DNA of 64,000 nt from CAZFLM01 sp964519955 (GTDB taxonomy: Bacteria; Armatimonadota; Chthonomonadetes; Chthonomonadales; CAJBBX01), in the NCBI GenBank assembly GCA_964519955.1, contig CAZFLM010000008.1, forward strand, positions 69,770 through 133,769, in the 5' to 3' direction. Positions 57,661 through 64,000 of the stretch are shown one piece after another. A model generated the notes under the pieces. The model had not been told where the DNA came from, made no database searches, and was given only the letters and a program-made list of their open reading frames with translations. How positions within the stretch are numbered: position 1 is the stretch's first letter; each line of letters begins with the position of its first letter. Position numbers and translations under genes: made by a program.

Positions 57661-57886
57661 GGTCGCCCTCCCTGGCTGCCGATCGAGGTCCCAGCCCGGC
57701 GCGTCGGAGGTGCCGGCCGCGTTCGCCGCGATGCTCGCTTGCGCCTTCGCGGCCGGTGCGGGCAGCCGAGGCCCGCGGGGCGATGACGAGGTCATTGCCG
57801 AGGCGGATCAGTTCCCGGCCTTCGGCCGCCAGGGACTTCCCTCCGGAGCCAAGCGCAGACGTGGCCGGGATGTACACTAGCTTCAC
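57650..57886 (-). CDS. Short ORF, possible remnant of a larger gene
   Basis: 78 residues from a GTG at 57886 with GGAG 7 nt upstream. The first 35 residues (KLVYIPATSALGSGGKSLAA, then EGRELIRLGNDLVIAP) look like the first strand-helix-strand of a Rossmann/GT-B protein; after about residue 38 the sequence turns into Arg/Gly/Ala-rich sequence typical of a non-native frame. It overlaps the methyltransferase start by 11 nt. It could be a 5' fragment of a lost glycosyltransferase or a chance ORF. The rest of the 290-nt gap is empty. Confidence 0.25.
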   Translation of the reverse strand: MKLVYIPATSALGSGGKSLAAEGRELIRLGNDLVIAPRASAARTGREGASEHRGERGRHLRRAGLGPRSAAREGDHER

Positions 57887-57951
57887 CGCATCTCCGCCTG
57901 GACAGCTCCGAGACGGAGGACCGACCGACGGTCCCGATGCTCAGTCAACGG

Positions 57952-58797
57952 TCATTCGAGTCCGGACCATGGCCGAATGGTGGCCTGCTCCAGCCGCCAT
58001 TGTACCTTGTCGATAGCCGACCACAGGCGCGGGCTGCACTCGCCCAGTCCAGGCACCCGTCCTAGCGCATACTGCAGCCAGGCTCCGCCGACCATTAGCC
58101 GAAGCCACAGTGGGTGTCCGCGTCGAGCGCAGGCCTTGCGGAGGATCGCCAGCCTGGTGCGCCGATAGTGGTCCAGCCGCTTGGTCCTTCTGAATGAGGT
58201 GTTCGATCCGTCGATCCGGTACTCGGCGACCGGTCCCGGCAGATAGTCGATACGTAAGCACTCCGACATACGCAGCCACATGTCCCAGTCATCACTGCCA
58301 CTGATCGTCTCATCGAACAGCCCGACGCGGTCCAGACACGAGCGCCGATGCAGTATGGTGATGCGTGAGATATAGCAGCGCTGTAGGATCAGGAACCGGT
58401 CCAGTGGCCGCGTCTTGATCAGCTCCGTGCCGGCGGGGGAGGTCCGGTACTGGTCGGAGTAGACGGCGTCCACCTCCGGATGGGCGTCCAGGTACCCCGC
58501 CTGGAGCTTGAGCCTATCCGGGAGCATCACGTCGTCCGAGTCCAGGTAGGCGACGTAATCGCCCGTAGCGACCCCGAGCCCAGCGTTGATGGCGGGCGCC
58601 TGTCCCCTGTGTGGCGCCAGTAGCGGCCGAACCCGGTCGCCGAAGCCCTCGATCACGCGGGCAGTGCCGTCAGCCGAACCATCGTCGACCGCGATAACCT
58701 CCACATCCGGATGCGACTGCGCCAGTACGCTCTCGATCGCCGTCGCGACGGTGCGTTCCCGGTTGTAGGCCGGAATGACTACGCTCACGCGGGTCAT
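57952..58797 (-). CDS. Glycosyltransferase family 2 (GT-A)
   Basis: 281 residues: VSVVIPAYNRERTVATAIES, VEVIAVDDGSADGT, metal-binding DSDD in GDYVAYLDSDDVMLP, later SGSDDWDMWLRMSE with the catalytic-base-type Asp. No membrane helices, inverting type. Its ATG overlaps the stop of the upstream GT4 gene (ATGA). Confidence 0.92.
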   Translation of the reverse strand: MTRVSVVIPAYNRERTVATAIESVLAQSHPDVEVIAVDDGSADGTARVIEGFGDRVRPLLAPHRGQAPAINAGLGVATGDYVAYLDSDDVMLPDRLKLQAGYLDAHPEVDAVYSDQYRTSPAGTELIKTRPLDRFLILQRCYISRITILHRRSCLDRVGLFDETISGSDDWDMWLRMSECLRIDYLPGPVAEYRIDGSNTSFRRTKRLDHYRRTRLAILRKACARRGHPLWLRLMVGGAWLQYALGRVPGLGECSPRLWSAIDKVQWRLEQATIRPWSGLE

Positions 58798-59915
58798 CGG
58801 CTCCGGCCCCTCGATCGAATGAGTTCCGAGTAGAGCGCTGAGACCTTCTCCATCTCGACGTATGCGTTGTTGCGGCGTTCTATCTCGGCCCGGTTTCGCG
58901 CGCCGGCGCGAGCGGCGAGATCAGGATCCGACAGCAGCTCGACGATCGACGAAGCCAGAGCTTCCGGAGCCTGCGTCGGTATGACGCGCCCACCATCGCC
59001 CTGGCCGAGCCACAGGCGAATGTCTCCGGTGTCGGTGTTGATCACTGGCAGCTCGCAGGCCATGGCCTCCGCCGTGCTGGCCGCGAGCCCGCTTTCCGAC
59101 AGGCTCGTCGATACGTACAGGTCGGCGGCCTGCAGGCACGCGATCATCTGGTCTTCCTCGACTCGGCCGACGAATCGCACGTGCTCCGCGACCCCAAGCT
59201 CGCTGGCGAGCGCGGCCAACTCCGTCGCCTGGCTTCCGCCGCCGACGATCAGGAACGTCGCTTGCGGGAAGTGCGGCAAGACCTTCTGGGCGGCCCTGAT
59301 CACCGTGTGCACGTCGTGGATGGGGTTGAGCGTGCGAGTGCTCACCACGACCGGCCCGCCCTGGATGCCGAGGGAAGCGCGCACCGCCGATCGGTCCTGG
59401 GCGGCGACGAAGCGCCGAACGTCGACCCCGAACGTGGCGATGGCGATTCGGTCCGCGGCCACCCCCAACTCCTGCAGGGCGTCGCGGGTGTTCTCACCGT
59501 CGCAGTGAACGAGGTCGGCATGGATGAGGGCGCCGCGCGTCAGCATCCGCGTGACCGGCGACTCTCGGACGCTCACCAGGATGTCCGTTCCCCACGGAGT
59601 GACCATATACGGCCGGTGGCCGCACATCCGCGCCATCCAGGCGTAGGCCTCGGCCGTGTGGGCGTGCACGAGCTCCGTGCGTGTCTCAGAGACGATGCGC
59701 CGCAGGCGCGGGAGCAGAGCGAGGAGGCTGGCTGCACGCCCCAGAGGCCCGGGCAGGTTCGGCTTCCGGATCAGGTGGACGGTGACAGGCTCAAAGCCGT
59801 CTAGGACGTTGGGATTCCAGGTGACGACGTGCACCTCATCGCCGCGGGCAGCGAAGTGGCGCGACCAACGACGAAGGTGTTCCGCCGCAGCGTCACCCAG
59901 GTAGAGCAGTCTCAA
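58794..59915 (-). CDS. Glycosyltransferase family 4 (GT-B)
   Basis: 373 residues beginning at a TTG (59915) with GAGGA 6 nt upstream; homology begins RLLYLGDAAAEHLRRWSRHF. AHTAEAYAWM, TPWGTDILV, DLVHCDGENTRDALQELGV, ATFGVDVRRF, VVVSTRTLNPIHDVHTVIRA, and the donor site SLSESGLAASTAEAMACELPVINT with the E-x7-E motif. Part of the polysaccharide assembly set. Confidence 0.9.
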   Translation of the reverse strand: MRLLYLGDAAAEHLRRWSRHFAARGDEVHVVTWNPNVLDGFEPVTVHLIRKPNLPGPLGRAASLLALLPRLRRIVSETRTELVHAHTAEAYAWMARMCGHRPYMVTPWGTDILVSVRESPVTRMLTRGALIHADLVHCDGENTRDALQELGVAADRIAIATFGVDVRRFVAAQDRSAVRASLGIQGGPVVVSTRTLNPIHDVHTVIRAAQKVLPHFPQATFLIVGGGSQATELAALASELGVAEHVRFVGRVEEDQMIACLQAADLYVSTSLSESGLAASTAEAMACELPVINTDTGDIRLWLGQGDGGRVIPTQAPEALASSIVELLSDPDLAARAGARNRAEIERRNNAYVEMEKVSALYSELIRSRGRSR

Positions 59916-60017
59916 TTCGTGTCCTCGATGTTGCCGGCCCGCGCCTGAGTGCTCGAACGCGCTGCCGTGATGTGTCGATGGGCGCCTGTGCCGCACGATC
60001 CTGGCCGGCCGCCGCCC

Positions 60018-61004
60018 TCACGGCCGGCGCGACTGGCGCCCACGGGCCGCCTCGCGGTACACCGCCAGCAGCAGCTCCGACGTGGCGTTCAGGCTGAAGG
60101 ATGCCGCGAACGATGGGCCGTTGGAACGCCGGCGGTCGCGCAGCACCTCCGCCAGGGCCTGCCCGAGGGCTTCGGGCGTATCGTCGACGACGGATGACGG
60201 ATCGACCCCGCGCAGTCGCTCGACGACGTCTCCGACCGCTACCGAGACGACGGGGAGCCCGCACGCGATCGCCTCCTTCACCACGTTGGGGGAGCCCTCG
60301 TACTGGCTCGTAAGGAGGAGGCAGTCGGCCCCATTCATGTAGTGCGGGATCTCGGATGGCGGTATGTTCCCGCTCAGCGGCACCGGCCGCGACGGGTGGC
60401 CCAGTGCGGTCGCCTGTTCGACGGCCCGGAGCGCGAGCGCAGGACGCTTGCCTGCATTGGCGCTGCAGTACAGCACCACCGCCTCATCCTCGGGCCATCC
60501 GAGTCTGGAACGACACTCGGCGCGTGGCAGCGGTCGGAACACCTCCGTGTTCACGCCGCTCGGGATGACGGTCGCCTTGCCACGAGCCCACCACAACCGA
60601 TTCGCGATCTGTTGGCTCACACAGACCACGGCCGCCGCGCGCAGCGACGCCAGTTGCGACAGAAGGTACCCCACAAACCAGTGAGGCCACGACATGGTCA
60701 CGTTTGGGAGCATGTCGCTTCCCCGGTATGTGATCACGAGCGGGACCTTGGCTGCGAGGGCGCACAGGAAGGCAGTCGCTGTGCCGTAGTGCGCGTGAAC
60801 CACATCGGCGCCGTGAGCCTGGGCGGCCCTGCGAATCGCGACGATCTCGTTGACCACCCGGAACGGGTGCCGTCGAGACTTGATCACGTGCTCGCGCCCG
60901 GCGAGTCCCAGGGCGATCAGATGCTCGTTCTGCCGCTTGGCGAAGACCATGCCGATGCCGTCGTGGCCAGGAACCACGAACAGCACCCTCGGGCCATCCG
61001 TCAT
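60018..61004 (-). CDS. Glycosyltransferase family 4 (GT-B)
   Basis: About 328 residues. PRVLFVVPGHDGIGMVFAKR, ADVVHAHYGTATAFLCAL, VPLVITYRGSDML, VIPSGVNTEVFRPLPR, SANAGKRPALALRA, and donor-binding SQYEGSPNVVKEAIACGLPVVSVAVGD. The start is uncertain: ATG 61004 begins with the domain, and ATG 61058 adds 18 charged residues with a weak AGGA site. Confidence 0.9.
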   Translation of the reverse strand: MTDGPRVLFVVPGHDGIGMVFAKRQNEHLIALGLAGREHVIKSRRHPFRVVNEIVAIRRAAQAHGADVVHAHYGTATAFLCALAAKVPLVITYRGSDMLPNVTMSWPHWFVGYLLSQLASLRAAAVVCVSQQIANRLWWARGKATVIPSGVNTEVFRPLPRAECRSRLGWPEDEAVVLYCSANAGKRPALALRAVEQATALGHPSRPVPLSGNIPPSEIPHYMNGADCLLLTSQYEGSPNVVKEAIACGLPVVSVAVGDVVERLRGVDPSSVVDDTPEALGQALAEVLRDRRRSNGPSFAASFSLNATSELLLAVYREAARGRQSRRP

Positions 61005-61105
61005 GCACGCGCCGAGTCCCGCGCGCGCCGGGGGGACATCGTCGTCTTCTGCGATCATGCCCTGGTTCCTAGTACGCCCGCCTGCAGGCCTCTCGGTCGC
61101 TGTGC

Positions 61106-61126
61106 GGCGGGCGCCTGCGGCCCATC
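61106..61126 (+). repeat. Possible degenerate palindromic repeat
   Basis: GGCGGGC-GCCTGCG-GCCCATC: six of seven stem positions pair and the arms resemble the element at 46360, but the loop is 7 nt. It lies between the glycosyltransferase start and the polymerase stop. Confidence 0.3.
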
Positions 61127-61166
61127 GCGGCCGGGGGAGGTGCGCTGCGGGTGGCGGCACGACACG

Positions 61167-62528
61167 CTAAGGCGCGGTGTCCGGGCCAACCGGCGTGGTG
61201 GTCACCTCGGGGGGCGGCTGGATGCAGACGTCGTCCTGTCCAGAAGTCGCTGCGGCGCCTGGCGCCGTCTGACAGACCGATATGCCGAGAGCCGCAGCGA
61301 AGCACCTGGCTGACACGCCCAGTTCAGGGCCCACCGCCAAGCCCGCGATCGCCAACAGGCACCAGGCCGTTCGCTGATAGACCACCGGGCTGAAAGCATC
61401 AAGCACCAAGAGCGAGACAACGCCTGCCAGTAGCGCGGCCACTGCCCGGCCGCCTGCGTCGTCGAACACACCGGATTGGACCATTCTGCGCCGGAGCCGC
61501 CAAAGTGCAACGAGAAAGGCGAGAGGCCCGGCATAGAACGCACAGAAACCGAGTGTACCCGATTCGGCGAGGAGGCCTGTGTAGCCGGTATGCGGGGTGT
61601 TCCCTCGGTAGAGGACAGAACTACCGAGGCCATGCCCTACGACCGGCGATGACTTCCATCGCTCGATATCGGTCGCCATCAGGAACGACCGGCTGTTCCA
61701 CTTGCCGGTTGACTCCTCTTCCGAGAAACGCGACGTCAGCAACTCGATCGGCGCGGGATAGGCTGCGTAGGCGCACGCGCCGACAACCGCGAGCCCGGCC
61801 AGCGTTCCTGGAAGCCGTACTGACAGCCTCGGACGATGGAGCAGCTCGCTTGCGCACAGTGCTGCGCCGACGGCGATCACGCCCCCTCGACTCAGGGTCG
61901 AGATGGTCCCCGCTACCATCGCCGCGATGGCGCAGGCGAGCAGCCAGCGCGGCGTGCCAGCGCGCAGCGTGTGCATGAGGGCGAGGGCCATCGCTAGCCC
62001 GGGCAAGATGAACGGAGGGTAGTAGTTCGGGTTCTGCATCAACTCACGGTTGGCTCCGTGGATCTGGCTCGCCGCGCCGACGTCGTTCGACGCGAGAGCC
62101 GATGCGGCCCGCACGAACCCTGATGCAGACGTTAACGCCACGATCACCGCGACCACCACCATCGCCCAGACGACGGCCGAAGCCTGTTGCGGCGAGCGAA
62201 TGCCGAGCACGACGAGCGTGAAGACGAGGGCTCCGCCGGCCGCTAGCTGCAGAAACTGCCCGTCCACGAACCCGGCGCACATGCCGGACACGAGGAGCGC
62301 TGCGAGCACCGATGCCGGCCACAGGAGCAAGGTACTGCTGAACGTGCGAGGCGTCACGTACCGCAGGCACCCACCAGCGGTAGCGAACACGATGACGGTG
62401 AGCCCGCGGGCGTCCTGCACCTCAGGCAGCAGACTGCCCAGAGCGCCCAGTGCCACGAGAGCGACCAGCCCGATGTACGGCCGCCAGACCGATGCGGCAG
62501 CCACAGCGTACGCGAGCGCCTGGAGCAT
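61167..62528 (-). CDS. O-antigen polymerase/ligase-like membrane protein (Wzy-type)
   Basis: 453 residues with about 10-12 transmembrane helices (YAVAAASVWRPYIGLVALVALGALG onward). The Wzy_C-type region holds ISTLSRGGVIAVGAALCASELL and a large loop with SSPVVGHGLGSSVLYRGNTPHTGYTGLLAESGTLG, the usual His/Arg periplasmic loop. The C-terminus is a Pro/Thr-rich tail. It starts 2 nt after the flippase stop, which fits Wzx-Wzy pairing. Confidence 0.85.
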   Translation of the reverse strand: MLQALAYAVAAASVWRPYIGLVALVALGALGSLLPEVQDARGLTVIVFATAGGCLRYVTPRTFSSTLLLWPASVLAALLVSGMCAGFVDGQFLQLAAGGALVFTLVVLGIRSPQQASAVVWAMVVVAVIVALTSASGFVRAASALASNDVGAASQIHGANRELMQNPNYYPPFILPGLAMALALMHTLRAGTPRWLLACAIAAMVAGTISTLSRGGVIAVGAALCASELLHRPRLSVRLPGTLAGLAVVGACAYAAYPAPIELLTSRFSEEESTGKWNSRSFLMATDIERWKSSPVVGHGLGSSVLYRGNTPHTGYTGLLAESGTLGFCAFYAGPLAFLVALWRLRRRMVQSGVFDDAGGRAVAALLAGVVSLLVLDAFSPVVYQRTAWCLLAIAGLAVGPELGVSARCFAAALGISVCQTAPGAAATSGQDDVCIQPPPEVTTTPVGPDTAP

Positions 62529-62530
62529 CG

Positions 62531-63853
62531 CTAGTCTCCATCCCTGGCGCCCGCGCCGAGACGAGCCGAACTCCAGGCCAGCCTGGGGGCGACCAGCATC
62601 TCCCGGACCAGGGCCCAGGGCCCAGTCGATACGAGGGCGGCATATGAGCGGAGCAGAACCAGCATGGAGGCGGTGTAGGCAATGGACGAAGCGGCCGCCG
62701 CTCCTCGGATACCCCACCTGGGTACCAGCAGGAGATCGGCTGTGACGGTGAGCCCTGTGCCCACCAGGGTGGCGGCAGCGGTGCACTCAGGATGGCCGAG
62801 CCCGTTCACGGCCGCCGAGAGCGTGCGGCATCCGGCGAGGGCCACCATGCCCGGCAGTAGCCACCACAACGCGCCGGCCGACGTGCGGAACGCGGTCCCG
62901 AACAGCAGCGTCAGCAGCGTCGGTCCAGCGATCGCGAGCACGATGGCGCCCAGTGACACGACGTACACCGAGGCTCCCACGGCGGCCGAGGCGTACCTTC
63001 GGGGATCGTGCTTGCTCGCGGCGGCGATATGGGGGTACAGCACGTTCGCCACGGCGTTCGGCACCCAGAGCAGAAGCTCAGCGGCAGTGACGGCGACACC
63101 GTAGAGCCCGGCGCCGGCGTTCCCAGCCATCGCGTTGACCAGCAGGGCGTCGAGCCGGTAGTTCACGCTCAGGGCGATGATGTTCACGTAGCTCTTCAGC
63201 CCGTAGCCCACATAGGAGGTACGCCAGTCGGCAGGCGGACCGACCCGCACGGGAGGAGCATACTGCCGCAGCACCGTCAGGGCGCCGATGAGAGCAGGCG
63301 CCGACATCGCCGCCGCGCTCGTCCACAGCAGGATGGCCGGCGTGAGGCGCGTGCCCGAGACGAGGATGGCGCCGACGGTGCCCGCCTGGCAGAACGAGGT
63401 CGCGGACAGGACGCCATTGCGAACCGTGAAGGCCCGGAGCCCCTGGAGAGTGTTGACCACCAGGGACTGCAGGAGGACCGCGAAGGACAGGCCCAGAGAG
63501 GCGCACAGGGTCGCCACGCCGACGCCGGGCAACCACCGGTGCACGAGCGGCGTCGCCGCCACCAGGTAGACGCCCAGGACGACGGTCGCGAAGACCGGGG
63601 CGCCCCGGAGGACGACGGCAAGCGCCTCGGCCAGGCCCCGCCGCTGGTCTGCGGCCCTGGACACGTTGTACGTCAGAGCGTTGGAGATGCCGAAGAGCGC
63701 GAGCGTGCTCGTCAGCGTCGCCATCACCGAGGCAACACCATACACGCCGCGCATGCCGGGCCCGAGCGCACGCGCCACGAAGACCGAGATGATCCCCTGA
63801 ACTAGGAAGATGCCCGCGTCGTTGATGAACACGCCCGCGATCTGCTTCAGCAT
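62531..63853 (-). CDS. Polysaccharide flippase (Wzx/MATE-like)
   Basis: 440 residues with about 12-14 helices: FINDAGIFLVQGIISVFVARALGPGMRGVYGV (typical first helices), YGLKSYVNIIALSVNYRLDALLVNAMAGNAGAGLYGVAVTAAELL, then LLPGMVALAGCRTLSAAVNGLGHP. Moves the lipid-linked unit across the membrane. Homology begins at MLKQIAG (63853). It ends 2 nt before the polymerase gene. Confidence 0.9.
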   Translation of the reverse strand: MLKQIAGVFINDAGIFLVQGIISVFVARALGPGMRGVYGVASVMATLTSTLALFGISNALTYNVSRAADQRRGLAEALAVVLRGAPVFATVVLGVYLVAATPLVHRWLPGVGVATLCASLGLSFAVLLQSLVVNTLQGLRAFTVRNGVLSATSFCQAGTVGAILVSGTRLTPAILLWTSAAAMSAPALIGALTVLRQYAPPVRVGPPADWRTSYVGYGLKSYVNIIALSVNYRLDALLVNAMAGNAGAGLYGVAVTAAELLLWVPNAVANVLYPHIAAASKHDPRRYASAAVGASVYVVSLGAIVLAIAGPTLLTLLFGTAFRTSAGALWWLLPGMVALAGCRTLSAAVNGLGHPECTAAATLVGTGLTVTADLLLVPRWGIRGAAAASSIAYTASMLVLLRSYAALVSTGPWALVREMLVAPRLAWSSARLGAGARDGD

Positions 63854-63897
63854 GTTGGCACCCGTAAGGGACCGTGCGGCGGGGCGGCGGGCACCCC

Positions 63898-64000
63898 TCA
63901 GGCGGCCCCGACCGCGGCAGCGAGCGCTGCCGCGGTGGCCGTCTGCTGTTCGTCCGTCATCTCGGGGAACATCGGCAGGCTCAGACACGAGTTGGCCGCC
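63898..64000 (-). CDS. DegT/DnrJ/EryC1 aminotransferase, C-terminal end only
   Basis: The minus frame reading ANSCLSLPMFPEMTDEQQTA then an Ala-rich end, stopping at 63898, matches the conserved last block of DegT-type sugar aminotransferases (LSLPMFPEMTDEQ). The gene continues past the window edge and lies 44 nt upstream of the flippase gene. Only 34 residues are visible. Confidence 0.75.
   Translation of the reverse strand, partial: AANSCLSLPMFPEMTDEQQTATAAALAAAVGAA

Noticed and set aside
1..64000. tRNA, rRNA or tmRNA genes
   Set aside because: No cloverleaf with TTCGA-type T-loop and CCA end, nor rRNA core sequences, was noticed on either strand.

Overview
The window is a GC-rich stretch of a bacterial chromosome, densely coded on both strands. 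It most resembles a member of the Armatimonadota or a related lineage. That is an inference from two DUF1559-type prepilins carrying the N-terminal FTLIELLVVIAIIAILAAIL helix followed by FPVFAQARE, from the many secreted or lipoprotein genes of no known family, and from several families of short palindromic and heptameric interspersed repeats. I saw no rRNA, tRNA, transposase, integrase or CRISPR array.

Layout. 1-7733: end of an unknown gene, a secreted beta-propeller-like protein, a broken 2H phosphoesterase, and the minus-strand run NlpC/P60 hydrolase - thiamine pyrophosphokinase - SbcC. 7871-10671: rpsO-pnp with its promoter, intergenic stem-loop and terminator. 10968-18733 (plus): an ExeA-like ATPase, an excisionase-type HTH protein, two prepilins each with its own strong promoter, two tiny membrane or lipoprotein genes, and three tandem paralogous secreted PepSY-like proteins. 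18815-21340 (minus): dxr-rseP. 21641-24681 (plus): a cyclase/ATPase/TPR protein and a DUF512 radical SAM protein. 24958-33096 (minus): a long run lnt-hisD-hisB-epimerase-PH protein-hisH-hisA, followed by five tandem paralogous small membrane/coiled-coil proteins. 33120-40368: a lipoprotein, a four-GAF protein, and a two-ATPase/two-permease ABC-2 cassette. 40478-46878: an SDR/neutral-ceramidase-like/URO-D-like cassette, a sugar isomerase-like protein, a secreted GH-like protein and an FxLYD protein. 47072-47989: metF. 48002-64000 (minus): an exopolysaccharide/O-antigen-type locus with flippase, polymerase, four glycosyltransferases, methyltransferase, priming transferase, two DegT aminotransferases, a class I aminotransferase, a fused E1 alpha-beta TPP enzyme and a WbpM/CapD-type 4,6-dehydratase.

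How genes work together. rpsO/pnp, dxr/rseP, the his genes and metF are housekeeping. The 10.9-18.7 kb block looks like a pilus/surface-secretion island. The 48-64 kb locus has the parts of a Wzx/Wzy pathway: a priming transferase loads a sugar onto a lipid, glycosyltransferases extend it, Wzx flips it and Wzy polymerises it. The dehydratase and aminotransferases make amino sugars, and the E1 fusion may make an unusual branched or acylated sugar.

The most unusual signals are: (i) five adjacent small membrane proteins sharing an almost invariant YDVSFD motif; (ii) a palindromic repeat family whose stem changes by compensatory pairs while the CTCCGT loop stays fixed, with a related repeat doubled in frame inside lnt; (iii) a 49-nt double-hairpin element present twice with a covarying stem; (iv) the E1 alpha-beta fusion in a polysaccharide locus; and (v) an orphan consensus promoter leading into a hairpin.
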